From Corticium candelabrum (taxonomy: Eukaryota > Porifera > Homoscleromorpha > Homosclerophorida > Plakinidae): a DNA stretch of 64,000 bases. The stretch lies in contig NC_085105.1 of NCBI RefSeq assembly GCF_963422355.1, positions 2,100,052 to 2,164,051 of the forward strand. The letters are read 5' to 3'. Below the pieces are notes generated by a model, which searched no databases, was not told where the DNA came from, and saw only the letters and a list, made by a program, of their open reading frames with translations. The translations under genes and the position numbers were made by a program. The first letter of the stretch is position 1, and each line of letters opens with the position of its first letter. Shown piece after piece: positions 34,359-47,310 of this stretch.

Positions 34359-35850
34359 ATTCGTGAAGAGAGATTTGCATAAATTTCTAAATAACATTGT
34401 AACATCTAAGCAACGCGTACACAAATAAAATTTCATTAAGATTTACTAATAATTAGTTTATAATGTACAATTACAGTGTATATAATCATATTCTATAATT
34501 ATATAAGTACTAGTAATTATTTTATAAATTACACTTGCATTTGTCACAACTAGATATTTTGTACACAAATTTTTACTGCCAAAAGGTTTATTGAAAATAA
34601 ATTCTGTTTTTAAATTACAGGGTAACCCAGGTCCAAGAGGAAGCAAAGGATTAAAAGGAGATTCTGGTTTTGCTGTAAGACGTAACAGCAACTATTGAAA
34701 TCGTCATAAATACAAATTGTATTATTAACAGGGAAAAGTAGGAGCGATTGGTCCGCGTGGATTACCTGGAGCAGATGGCGCACACGTAACGCATGACACA
34801 GCAAAGTGTGCTATTCTGGTGTAGATCTTTTTCTTTATTCTTAGGGTTGGCCAGGTCATCAGGGGCCTCGTGGCCCGCGTGGACAGAAGGTAAATACAGT
34901 CATTTGTTATATTGTAGTTGACTATTAAACATAATTATTAGGGAGAAGTTGGCCAAAGAGGAAGTCCAGGTCATACCGGGTCTCCCGGACCAAGAGGACC
35001 ACCAGGGCCAGAGGTAAGATAAAAAATTCCTTGCAATGATTTATATATAATTATATTAAAATTACTGCAGATGAGTGAAGACTTCCTGAAAAAATACTTT
35101 CAGCCTACCAAGACACTTGTAATGCAGGTAAAAGTTTATTTAATCTAGGTATACAGTTGGTACATCAGCATAATTTTGCAATGCCTTGTACAGATAAAAC
35201 ATATATATGACACTATCAACAAACTGGTACAAGTCACTTATAGTTAACCAATGTATATCTAAAACTATAATAATCTCAATGTATTATAGACTACAGTGGT
35301 CAACAAAACTGTTGAGGTATTATATCTCATACATTTAACGGCCCGAGAACTGCATGTAGATTTGTTGTTTGAACTCTATTTATAGAAACAGCGTGAATTA
35401 GAGAGACTACCATGTAACCAACAAAGTCCTGTGTACCATGGAGCGCGACTGTGGCAAGATAAACTTTACTCGTCATCATACAATGTCACCTTGGCGGTTC
35501 TGATCGATGGCAAAACAGCCACTGGTGGATGGGGAAGTGGTGGAACCACCAGCAGGAAACATTGGGTTCAGCAATCATTCACCAAAACTGTTGTAGCTGA
35601 TACGGTCTACATTGGAGGTGGAAAGGTACCCAATTGGGGAACTGCTCAAAATTATGGTCCTGTTGAATTGTGGGCATTTAATAAAGATGCCAATGCTTGG
35701 AAAGCTATAAAAACATTTCCAAAACTTGCAGGAGCAAGTATTTACAAATATTCTTTTCCACGCCAACAGTCACAATATTGGCGTCTATACAACGTCAACG
35801 GATGGGGCGCTACTACTGAGTCTCGTCTTGAATACAGCATTAAATGCTAA
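31563..35850 (+). CDS. Short-chain collagen with coiled-coil neck and discoidin-like head, copy 3
   Basis: Thirteen exons as in copy 1: 31563-31697, 31798-31833, 33169-33219, 33286-33330, 33399-33506, 34621-34674, 34732-34785, 34845-34889, 34942-35013, 35071-35127, 35194-35226, 35290-35316, 35386-35850; 393 residues. Signal peptide RCVVTFLLVTGTLSQ. Exon 3 is 51 bp instead of 54, leaving GER-GQ-GIA, a one-residue break in the triplet repeat that copy 1 lacks. The neck has a better heptad run (IKHIYDTINKL, TTVVNKTVE, KQRELERL). The head keeps LIDGKTATGGWGS, HWVQQSF and YWRLYNVNGWG and the terminal Cys, and the linker has one Cys instead of copy 1's CCKC. Intron 2 holds a GC-rich insert and a (GT)n array (32542-32590). 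Probably expressed and secreted; function inferred as for copy 1. Confidence 0.85.
32542..32590. repeat. (GT)n with GTGC variants
   Basis: Pure GT to 32590, then CGTG/CATG variants to about 32655, in intron 2 of collagen copy 3. Upstream (32040-32500) lies a GC-rich insert with GGATGGATGG and CGGTCGAGTT words that copies 1 and 2 lack. Confidence 0.85.
34287..34355. repeat. (GT)34 microsatellite in intron 5
   Basis: At the same intron position as GT arrays in the other two collagen genes. Confidence 0.95.
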
Positions 35851-36530
<680 letters not shown>

Positions 36531-36957
36531 ACTTGAACTGAACTGAACTGAACTGAACTGGTTTATCTAGACAGTGGAGTCTTCCGCCATAGTGTCGAAT
36601 TCACCAGACACCCTGTTTACAATAGGGTAAATAGACAAGGACAAAAGGAAAAATACAGACTGAGAGCTCCTATGAAATTAAACATGTATTATTTACATAT
36701 ACATATCGATTAGGTATATCATGTCCAGACAGTGTTGAATCGGTTGAAAAGAGTTGTGTGAAGTTTTGATTTAAAGATCGATAGCGTATCTGAGTGGAGA
36801 AGACGTAGAGACGATGGGAGTGAGTTCCACAGCTGTTGACCACTTATTACTCTTCTAGCTAGTCTAGCGCTTTCGTTTCTCTCCAAATCCAGATTGCATT
36901 TACACCAAATCCAACCTGCACGTTTTCTGTACCAAGCGCTACACAGGGAGTTTGTTG
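36531..36957 (-). mobile_element. LINE 3' fragment with pentanucleotide tail
   Basis: The minus strand reads ARRVISGQQLWNSLPSSL, then DTLSIFKSKLHTTLFNRF and a stop near 36725. The WNSLP...FK..L pattern is typical of the last residues of many non-LTR reverse transcriptases. The 3' UTR (about 36560-36724) ends in a (GTTCA)n tail, seen on the plus strand as GAACT repeats at about 36531-36560. 5' truncated; clade not determined. Confidence 0.6.
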
Positions 36958-37822
<865 letters not shown>

Positions 37823-37824
<2 letters not shown>

Positions 37825-38119
37825 AACATGGTCATAATTATGGAGCCACCCCTCATAGCAGCTGAGGCAGGAAAATCAACAGAACATTGCAGACTTATGA
37901 ATATACCTGCTGACCCGCCTAAAGCTGCATCTGATTCTACATCAAATCATGCTAATTGAGTATTTATATTGTTCTGATTGGACACTTTGACAACCCGTAG
38001 CAACAAAAAGATTAATTAAGGGAATGACCAGACTAACCACCACCGCCATGCATTACCATGTCGGGATTTTGCTCTCTTTGAAGAACTTTGTGGCTTCTAA
38101 AAAGCCAGTTTAGTTCCAC

Positions 38120-38188
<69 letters not shown>

Positions 38189-39918
38189 CAAATAACCCAC
38201 ACACACTCCGTTAAATTCTCAATACTTGATTGCTCCTCCTCTCGCTCGCCCTATAGCCTCAATTCGTCTTGAGACACTCTCTATCAGGTTGGTAATTAAT
38301 CCCTGGGGCATTTCGCGCAAGCCATCTGCAGTGCTTCCCACAACTCTTGTTCGGTTTCAGGGTGTTTTTCATTTTCCCGAACCTTCAGAATATGCCATAA
38401 ATTTTCAATGGGTTTGCATCTGGCGACTTAGCAGAATGGGCCAACGACAGTAACCTCGTTGTCCCGCAGCCATTGCCTGGTTGAGCGCGAGGTGTGAATT
38501 GTCGCGTTGTCTTGCTGCAAGATAAGATCTTCATCGACTAAACGACGAGCATCTGGCAGCATGACATCACCCAGGATCAGTTGGTAATCTTCTGAATTCA
38601 GACGACCGCGTATGCGATGAAGAGAGCCTACACTTGAAAGCTGATGCAGCCCCATAGCGTTAATACTGCTTGTTGGATGCTGCACTACTGGCTGACAACA
38701 TTCTGCACTAAATTCCTCCCCTTTTCTTCGCCACACGTACAGGCAGCCATCACTTCCGATGCTGATTTTCACCTCATCGGACAGCGAGCACAAATTCCTT
38801 TTTCCCCGAGACGGCAAGTGATGGTTCATCGGGACAATGACTTCCCTCATGCCGCTGAAAGTCTACCTTACAACCGTCTGGTCGTCGCCTTTCTGTCAGT
38901 AAGTGCAAGACGTTCAAGTAAACGATCCTCCCTAGCTGACGTTGATCGTTTCCTTCCAGATCGCTTGATGTAATCATTACTGCCTTCTTCCCATCGTTTC
39001 ACGCACTTCTGTACTGCCCCACGAAACTTCCCTACCAATCTGGCAATTTCGCGATGAGACAAACCCGTCTGGTAGAGACCTTCGATCTTGCCTCTTGAAC
39101 GTATAGTCTCGCGTACTGTATCTCTCGCCGGAAGGATGTAGGCGGAGATGGTCTGGCTACGCGAGACTATCTCAAACGTGGGCTGCGTTGGCGGTATTTG
39201 CGCAATAGAACACGACCGTGAGATACTGAGAAAATCAGCTGAATGCGACTTGAGAGAAAGCACAGGTGATTTGAGAAGACAGCTGGTCATTTCCCCGCTA
39301 GAAATCGCTTAGAGCTCAATCGAAACAGCTGATTTCTCTATAGCAGTCGCCATATTTCTATACATTGTTGCAAACCTAAAGTCACTCCGTCAGCAATCTT
39401 TGCTAACTGGACTGTGACAGAAAGGACTGGACAAGACCTTAGCACCGCAAAACAAGTTTTAGCAATGCAGAACAGTGACCAACGAATTTTAAGTCTCAAT
39501 TGCTGGTCTAACTAAACCGTTCATGTTGTGACGTCAGATGAGAATAGACTCAGAATATGCAAGTAAACTGAAACATATAGTCTCTATTTAATCTTTGAGT
39601 ATGTTCTCTAAATTAAACAAAGTCATTTCATTGTTTAGAAACTTTTTGAAAATAATTTTGATTATTAACTTTCAAATTTACTGATTGAACTGACAGCAAG
39701 AAGCAGTCACGTATCTCAACAGGTCACACATCACCTGCAATCTCAGACATGAGGATGGCACAATCAGAGCCATTACATCACCATTATGACTTGTTTTAAT
39801 TTACTACAAAATGCAACTGTCACTCTAGATGCATGTACTTGCACTGTCTGAGAAAGTCCAATAATTTCTTAATCTAGGTCACGTGTTCAGGGTGCCTCCA
39901 TAATTATCCCCATGTCTG
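37823..39918 (-). mobile_element. Tc1/mariner element
   Basis: Inverted ends about 31 bp long share CA(A/G)ACATGG and ATAATTATGGAG followed by CACCC (37823-37853 and 39888-39918). A TA array precedes the left end, suiting TA target choice; the right side reads TG, so the second TA is not conserved. The element carries a Tc1-type transposase pseudogene on the minus strand and an (AC)n array at 38123-38186. At 2.1 kb it is longer than a typical 1.3-1.6-kb Tc1 copy, perhaps through secondary insertion. Confidence 0.6.
38219..39113 (-). pseudogene. Tc1-like transposase, frameshifted
   Basis: The N-terminal paired-like helix-turn-helix region is clear (GKIEGLYQTGLSHREIARLV, VKRWEEGSNDYIKRSGRKR). 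After a shift near 38860 the catalytic part follows: SDEVKISIGSDGCLYVWR (first acidic residue region), DLILQQDNATIHTS (second Asp, QQDNA...H), and after another shift near 38430 the end RRIEAIGRARGGAIKY. Two or more frameshifts make it inactive. Confidence 0.85.
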
Positions 39919-40138
39919 TGTGTATATGTGTGTTGCGTGCCCAATTCACGCAGCTTTTTTGAAGAGGTGTGGGAAAGGAACGTTCACATGCTCAAAATTT
40001 TGCTCCCCACTTTAATTAATGGCCAATGAGAAATTAGAAGTCTTTCAAAATCGAGTCTCCCGGATTTTCTTAGTCACCTTGCTATAGCATATTGTTCTGC
40101 ATGCTGGGTCTATCTATATATACGTGTCTATCTAAGAG
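39919..40138. other. Upstream flank of BTB fragment F
   Basis: Resembles 17480-17640 upstream of BTB copy B (CACATGCTCAAAATTT, GAGTCTCCCG). This short spacer places the Tc1 element inside the collagen-BTB unit's promoter region. Confidence 0.6.
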
Positions 40139-40440
40139 ATGAACTCAAGAAGTAATAAACCTTGTTACCGACAAGGAACAAATTCGTATGTGTATTCTCA
40201 AACGTCTGTTTTTTGTGAAGAGAGACGTACGTCATTGCACGAACTACGACACGAGCAATTAGAACGTCTTCAGTTCAAAATCTGGACGAATGCGGCACTG
40301 AATTGGCACAAACGACACAACAGTTTGCAAGTAAGATCAAACAAAAAGCAGAAAGCGATGTACACTTCGGTACCACCATTTCAAATGTACTCTACAGCTG
40401 TTAGTTGATGAAGAGGGCCATTCTCATTATGTTGACGGTA
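40139..40440 (+). pseudogene. BTB/pentapeptide 5' exon fragment (F)
   Basis: Matches exon 1 of copy A from the conserved ATG (MNSRSNKPCYRQGTNS) through AAGTTTGCAAGTAAGATCAAAC and the small intron to GTTGATGAAGAGGGCC, then breaks off. Frameshifts lie within exon 1 and no BTB domain follows. It sits downstream of collagen copy 3, as copy A sits downstream of collagen copy 2. Confidence 0.8.
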
Positions 40441-40584
40441 CGTGCTGTCTTTGTAGAATAACATTTTAAACATGTGTAAAATAAATATAATTAACAATTA
40501 ACCAAAATAGAGACACGTGATACTGGATCAACACCACCCGCAACACCATCCTAAAGCCTCGACGCTAGGCCATCTTTGCCTTAC

Positions 40585-40694
40585 GAGGTGGAGTAACGCG
40601 CGCGATCTTACGTAGGGAATTCACATGCCTGATGGCAACTTTGTTTCCGGACATGTGAATCTTACGTTTGATCGCGCGCGTTACTCCACCACCT
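40585..40694. repeat. 110-bp hairpin element
   Basis: Arms AGGTGGAGTAACGCGCGCGAT (40586 on) and ATCGCGCGCGTTACTCCACC (to about 40690) are inverted copies that continue inward through ATCTTACGT and TTCACATG. Only about 25 bp separates the arms, so it folds almost completely. A small MITE is likely. Confidence 0.75.
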
Positions 40695-41882
40695 ACTTTA
40701 GTCATGTATAACGCTCTAGAATTGCAGGGCCGACGGAGCCGCAGCCGCAGCAGCGGCCATGGCCGCCCCACTTTTTGAAAACTCGACTTTCGCCAGCGAA
40801 CAATTGCCGCATACTTCCGGTCTAGAGGTAGAGGTGATTAAAACTCATTGCTTCGTCAGTGGCTATTTCAATGAATAATACAAGCTCAATTTGGACTACA
40901 AAGACTAAACCCAACATTGTCAATGCTAGGTGTATGCAACAACCCAAAATAGAAAACAATGGGTTATTTGCTGCAATTGCCGCCATGCGCAATGGCTGTG
41001 CAAAGCAAACTGTGTGAACCTTCCATTGTATCCATTCCAGTTCAAGTTCCAGTTGTACTAAACTAATTTCTTTAACTCACAAAATCTGATACGTACAGTA
41101 CTAACCCAAATATACTAATTAAAATGAAACCTCAAAATGGTTTAGATACACAGTATCTGTTTGTGGTATAATGGTGTTTGTGTATGGTACAGTGATAGTA
41201 ATCATAACACTCACTTTAGAAGAGCCAGTACCACTTGACAATATTTCAGTTAATTGTTAATTATAAATTTTTATTTTATAACGTTTTTTTGTTTTTGGGT
41301 AAAGCCAATAATGAAGATGACGATAAAGGAACGGCTCGGCTTAAGAGCAACAAAGCTAGTATCACTGAGATTGCTTTTTCAAAATCTTGTTCTACAGTCA
41401 ATATGGCCTATCAGTTGAACTCATGCTCTTACAAAAAGTGATAAACCACAATTCTTATTGGGATGAACTGAGTGGGGAAAGTGAAGTAAAGTAATTTGTC
41501 ACTAATAATGTTGTAATTAAGGTTTGAGCTTTATAATTTGGCACTTCGAATTGGTCTATTTAGGCTAGTTTTACTCGTGAAATTGTTTTCAAATGCTAAG
41601 TACTGTCACTGTACTGTATCATATTTAAAACATATAAAAATCAATGCAATTAAATAGTTGTTACAGTAACATGAAGGTGCAGCTTATGCTGCATGTAGTC
41701 CTGTCAAGACATGTAGGTAGTCACAGTCAGATCACTGAGACAGCAGACGTTTAGATAAACATTTAGCACCATTTTACTCTGCTACATCAGTCAATACAAC
41801 ATATCATACAATACGAGTTATTAATTAGGGTTAGCATTTCAGCTTGCAAAAAATAAAGCTAAGCTGATTAGGAACACACGCA
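40695..41882. other. Spacer with BTB-array flank sequence
   Basis: 41380-41870 contains degenerate copies of the array spacer seen at 18740-19330 and 43610-44160. The rest (40695-41380) is AT-rich with no recognised gene. Confidence 0.5.
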
Positions 41883-43100
41883 TTATTTGTCTTTAGACTG
41901 TAGTTTTTCGAGCACTTTTTGTTCCACGCCATTGTCAAACTTTGCGTTATCTACTATGGCTCCTTTGAAATTGACTCATCCTGTGATGAGACCTCTACAA
42001 TGTCGAAAGTCAGCCTCTGATAGATCAGCACCAGAAAAGTCAACTGGGTAACGAGAGTCAAACCAGCACCCAAAAATGTTAGCTTCTTCCAAACATGATT
42101 TTTTTTGAAGGAATTTCCAATACAACAAAGTACGTGTTTGAAAAGTTCAAATCAGACAAATCTTGTTCATCACGTGACAATGACCCATAGACTTGTTTGG
42201 TTTTTGTATTTAGATTCCACTGTCAGATTTAAAGTTAACCTGGTAGTTTGAAAAACAATTATTCAACTGCTCTTGAACACGTGGCAACATCATCATCCAA
42301 ATTCTGGTTTCAAGTTTATGTATTCAGTTGACAGTATTGAGCCTCTCTAGGAAGCTCAGTCTGCTCTGTTGTTGTTTGTGGAAGAGTCACTTCAAGATTG
42401 GTGTCATCTTTCAATTGAGAATATGCCTGTAATGTGTGCCATCTCTATCAATAAAGTAAGCTCCATCTTCATCAGTTGCGAGTTGATGACGTCCACTAAA
42501 CATAACTGCTAGCGTAGAGTTTGTTTGACTCCCTAGAGTTGTGAGAATATGTGGTGAACTCGTGGCCTAGCTTCCACATTCAATTTGACTAACATAGACT
42601 GGAATTTTGAATGTGCTCCATAGCTTTCTTTTCATCTTCCCATTGCTGTCGTTCAGTTTGCAAGTCAGCCTCTACCCTTTGTTAATTTCTTTTCCGCTAT
42701 CTCTTTCCCTTGTGGACATTCTGTTTCTTCACGTAGCTTTGCTTCTGCAGCCACTACTGCTTTTGCTCTTTAATTAATTGGTTGATCTCGTCTGCAAACT
42801 TTTGAAACTCTGTTTTACTTGTTTGTGTGTCCAGCTCTTCAACTAAATTTGCCTCCCACGTGCAGTCAACCTCAGAATGGTCCCCTTCATCAACAATTTT
42901 AAAGCACATTTGAAATTGCAATACTATAGTATAAAAATTATTTTTTATAAGTCGTCACCTGCTGCACAACGTAGAGTTCGCACTGTGCTTTTGTACGTGC
43001 CAGCAGCGCTAGCAATATCCAGATAAACTACAAACACAGCATGCACGCAGTACGGTACTGTCTGGCTACCGAGTCGGCAATGGTACAAAGACTTGTGTTT
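41883..43100 (-). pseudogene. BTB/pentapeptide copy D, dead
   Basis: Minus-strand reading follows copy C from its 5' flank (CGACTCGGTAGCCAGACAGTA) through GTTGATGAAGGGGACC, the coiled coil, a damaged BTB domain and a C-terminus ending at TAA (41883-41885). No open frame exceeds about 60 codons: indels and in-frame stops occur throughout, and the small-intron acceptor is lost as in copy C. Order and flanks pair it with copy E as an inverted copy of the B-C pair. Confidence 0.8.
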
Positions 43101-43198
43101 GTAGCAGCATCAGCGGCGTACATGTAAAGACTGCACTGCATGCTTAATAAGCAGCAGTTCATGTACATACATGTGGTCATCAATTGACAGTCATTTCT

Positions 43199-43304
<106 letters not shown>

Positions 43305-43430
43305 TCAATTTCACTGGTAAACACACTTTATCTGACAGTCACTCGCAAGAAAACTTGTACATCACTATCACTAATACAAACTAAACACTACAACACACCT
43401 ACACAAACTCACAGCTAACTACGTAAAGTC

Positions 43431-43432
<2 letters not shown>

Positions 43433-43503
<71 letters not shown>
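43433..43503. repeat. (CT)35 microsatellite
   Basis: Pure CT run in the D-E spacer. Confidence 0.95.
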
Positions 43504-43505
<2 letters not shown>

Positions 43506-44168
43506 GGAGCGCTACATGATGGTGTTGCGCGTGGTGTTGATCCAGTATCACGTGTCTATATTTTGGTTAATTGTTAATTATATATTTATCCTACAAGGAC
43601 AGCCAATCTGATCTGCTAGTTGAAGTCATGCATGCTCTTACAAGAGGTGATAATTAAACCACATTTCATTTTGGGACGAATCAATATGTGCATGGGGGAG
43701 AGAGAGAAATAAACCGATTTGTGACTAAGACGTAAGGAAATAAAGAGGATGTAATAGGGTTTGAGCATTTTAGTTTGGCACTTTGAATTTTTCTGTCGAG
43801 GCAAGTTTTACTGTACTGTAGCTTCGAAACATATTTTCATACTGTGCAGCTTGAAATAACGATAAGTACCTTAAATTCAAAGCAATACATAAAACCCAAA
43901 GTATTGAATGGTTGTTACATGAAGGTGCAGCTCTACTGTATCTTTTGGCTATATGCTGTCTAGACATGCAGGTTATCACACTCTAACAACTTTTCATGTA
44001 AATAACACTGCACCATCTGGCAACTGAGACAGCAATGGTTTAGGTAAAACTGCATTTGTAGCAACATTTTTACTTGGCAACATCAATCAATACAACAACG
44101 TACAGCATATATAATATGAGTTATCACATGAAGTTGATCAAGAAGCTGCTAAGGAACATACAAATGCG

Positions 44169-45253
44169 TCATTTGTCTTTAGACTGTACTTTTAGTTCTT
44201 CAAGCAGTTTTTGTTTCACATCATCGTCAAACTTTGCGTTATCCAGTATGGCTCCTTTGAAATTGACTCCTCCTGTGGTGAGACCTTCACAATTTTGAAA
44301 ATTGGCTCCTGATAGCTCAGCATCCGAAAAATCAACGTTACAACCAGGTTGAAAGCAACAACAAGAGAAGTTAGCTTGTTGCAAAAATGATCTTTTGAAG
44401 GAGGAACCTCCAGGATAATGAAAGAGTGTCTTTGAAAAGTCCAATCCAGACAAATCATGCTCATTATATATCATTGCTCGATTATTGGTTCTTACTGTTT
44501 GCTTTCCGAGATCACTGCCAGTCGAAGAATAGCCATATTGGTAAGAGTTGGTGGTAAAACATTCATTCAACTGCTCTTGAGTAACACGTGGACACATCAT
44601 CATCCTAATTCTGGTTTCAAGTTTATTCAGTTGACAGTACTGAGCCTCTTTAAGAAGCTCAGTCTGCTCTCTTTTTGTTTGTGGAAGAGTCACTTCAAGA
44701 TTGGTATCATCTCTCAAGTAATTGAGAATATGCCTGTAATGTGTGCCATCTCTATCAATAAAGTAAGCTCCATCTTCATCAGTCGCGAGTTGATGACGTC
44801 CACTGAACATAACTGCAAGCATAGAGTCTGGTTGACTCTTCAGAGTTGTGAGAGTTGTGGTGAACTTGTGGCCTCCAACATTCAATTTGACTAGACTAGA
44901 CTGGAATTTTTGAATATGTTCCATAGCTTTCTTTTCATCTTCCCATTGCTGTCGTTCTGTTTGCAAGCCAGCCTCTACCTTCTGTTTCTTTTCATCTATC
45001 TCTTTATGTTGACGTTCCGTTTCTTCACGTAGCTTTGCTTCTGCAGCCATTGCTGCTTTTGCTCTTTGGTTGATCTCGTCTGCAAACTCTTGAAACTTTG
45101 TTTTACTTGTTTGTGTCAACGTGTACAGCTTTTCAACTAGATTTGCTTCCCAAGTGTCAACATTGGTAGGACTCCGGATCTCCTCATCAACAGCTGTAAA
45201 AAACATTTGAAATTGCGGTATTAGAGGATAAAATTACTTTTAAAAGTTGTCAT
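44169..45253 (-). CDS. BTB/POZ (KCTD-type) protein with pentapeptide repeats, copy E
   Basis: Exon 1 (45238-45253 or longer) and exon 2 (44169-45193) flank the family's 44-bp GT-AG intron; the joined frame from the ATG at 45253 gives 346 residues (MTTFKTVDEE...). An unspliced start inside the intron at 45206 is the alternative. The protein has a coiled-coil region (TQTSKTKFQEFADEINQRAK, ETERQHKEIDEKKQKVE), a T1/BTB domain with LNVGGHKFTTTLTTL and DRDGTHYRHILNYLR, a Gln/Tyr-rich linker, and pentapeptide repeats (LSGLDF, LQQANFSCCCF, LSGANF). Overall it is more diverged from A and C than those are from each other. Role inferred as a Cul3-type adaptor. The full N-terminus is uncertain. Confidence 0.82.
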
Positions 45254-45510
45254 CTGCTGCACAGACGTAGAGTTCGCACTGCCTTCGGTGTAGGTGTAGG
45301 TGTAGGGTAATCCGGGGTAATTCAGCACACGTTTTAGTTAGATGACCCGTATCTTCTGCAAGATGATTGCGTCTCGCGTTCACCTGCCTAGGGTTTCTTT
45401 GTTTGCTACTGTAGTATACGTGGACGGCTGTTCTTGGCACCATGCAACTATTCAAGCAAGCGGTTGGACGTTTTCTGCATTAGCTAGTTGCGCGTGGTTC
45501 ACACTAGACC
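45254..45510. other. Upstream flank of BTB copy E
   Basis: Contains TAGGTGTAGGTGTAGG tandem hexamers near 45290. A possible N-terminal extension of copy E in frame across this stretch could not be confirmed. Confidence 0.35.
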
Positions 45511-45619
45511 TCGCGTCGTGTCGCGTCGTGTCGCGTCAAAGGAGGCCGTTTCCGACGCGACGCGCTAAAATAGGAAAAAATCCTATCCAACACGTCGCGT
45601 CGCGTCGCGTCTGAAACGG
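45511..45619. repeat. CpG-rich hairpin element
   Basis: Tandem TCGCGTCGTG decamers (45511-45536), then inverted copies of GCCGTTTC-x-GACGCGACGCG around a 36-bp loop holding AGGAAAAAATCCT. The CpG density contrasts sharply with the surrounding AT-rich DNA. Probably the end or core of a small DNA element. Confidence 0.6.
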
Positions 45620-45714
45620 CTTCAGCTGGATTTACAATATGCCAACGCTTGAGCGTCGCGTTGTTTCGATTTGCGTGGGAGTGGCACGCGTGACTGGTTG
45701 TGCCACACAATATG

Positions 45715-45880
45715 ATTGCAGCGCTATCATTGTTTCTGCAGCGATTACTGCTTCTGCTTTTTGGCTGACCTCATCTGCGAACTCCTGAAATCTTGTGTTA
45801 GTAGTCTGTGTCAACGTGTTTAGCTTTTTAACTAAATTTTCCTTCCACGTGCTATTGACGTCAGTAGCTGGTCCTCTCAA
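45715..45880 (-). pseudogene. BTB-family coiled-coil fragment
   Basis: Minus strand reads ENLVKKLNTLTQTTNTRF, then FADEVSQKAEAVIAAET, the second coiled-coil half of the family, and then breaks off. No BTB domain is attached. It marks the outer limit of the BTB array on this side. Confidence 0.75.
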
Positions 45881-46180
45881 TTAGAGATTTCTAACACATT
45901 TGAGAACACACGCACGAATGCGTTATTAGCATATGCATTACTTTTAGAGGCCATGTCCTTTGGACGCAGTATTGGTCGTATTGCGTTGGTGTCGCTCCGT
46001 TCTATGTAACAGGAAAATTCGGGAATTCAAGTTATCCTCCCCTCGTTGTCGAGCCCGGTTCCCGTATGATGCGACCACGCCAGAGAGAATCTACCTCAGT
46101 CAAGGATGGGCAAGTTTTATCAAGCCTGGTGCTGCAGTCTGGCACCAAGTTGACACCTTGGAGCCAAAAACATCAAGCTT

Positions 46181-46182
46181 AT

Positions 46183-46262
<80 letters not shown>
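46181..46262. repeat. (TA)40 microsatellite
   Basis: Pure TA run with one phase slip. It overlaps the end of the hAT remnant. Confidence 0.95.
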
Positions 46263-46266
<4 letters not shown>

Positions 46267-46289
46267 TTACTCATGAAAACAATAAAGAC

Positions 46290-47310
46290 AAGAAATCTTA
46301 GCATGCATTTCAATGAATCTACTCTAAATATGTACGTCTGAGCTACTACGTGATCAAGAACTTTTACAAATGGAAACTCACTAACGTTCCTTTCATCCAA
46401 AGCAACAGCCATGCACACATTAAGTGTTATGTCTGTCAGTGCCGTTCTAAATTCATTCTTAACATAGTTCATAGTACTAAATCCTCGTTTGCAATGACAA
46501 GTGTCGGGTGTCAGTGTCATAATCAGTATTGCCAACTACAACAGTTCTTTGTAATCGTCAAAATTTAGATATAAGTCACACCAGAAGCCAACTACGGCAT
46601 CTCCTTTCTCTCCATTAGTTTCGTCAGCATTCTTGTAGGAGTCCTCAAACAGGTAATCCAGGAGTTCATCATTCCTGTACGCGTGGTAACTTCTTTCAAC
46701 AACACCACAATCAAAGAAATGGTTGTCAAATCGTACAATAAGAGAACGGATATCAATAACACGATTCTTTCTATGAGTGGGGTTGATAGAACTGCACATC
46801 AAAACAATTTGATCTCTTTCTGGAAACCGTTTTTAGAGACTCTTTACTGCATCCAGAATGTATGATTTGCAAATTTGTAGAACAGAGGCTTGTTTGGCAA
46901 CAGATAGGTTCCCATTATCTTGAACTTCCTTCCAGTATGCGATTAGTCATCACCCACCCATAAACGTCAATTACCATTAAGAAAACCATCAACCAAAGAT
47001 ATCGATTCACAATCTGCTGTCCTCTCAGGTTCAGTTCTTCCATAGGTCTCCGCGGTATCATAACAGCTGACAAATAAGGGCAAAAGATTAGCTAGTGTTG
47101 CATTTGAAGAGCAAGGAATCTGGACCATACTGTACCTGTCGACAGCAAAAGCGCTAGCGGTAGCGTTGTCGTTTGTCTCCACGGCACGTCACAGTCGGAT
47201 GTACTACTAGGAGCGCCCTGGATTTCAACGGCTGAACCTTCACAAGAAGTTCGACGGCCACAGGTCTGCCTAAACAACTCTTCAAGCCGTTTTTGAGCCA
47301 TGTCGTTCAA
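46290..47310 (-). pseudogene. hAT-type transposase remnant
   Basis: The minus-strand C-terminal piece reads TPDTCHCKRGFSTMNYVKNE, then FRTALTDITLNVCMAVALDE, matching the dimerisation region of hAT-like transposases (CERGFSxMNxxK). Upstream open pieces (46536-46802 and 46967-47310, the latter starting MNDMAQKRLEELFRQ) are in broken frames and are probably earlier parts of the same gene. The catalytic region cannot be followed. No terminal inverted repeats identified. Confidence 0.6.
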
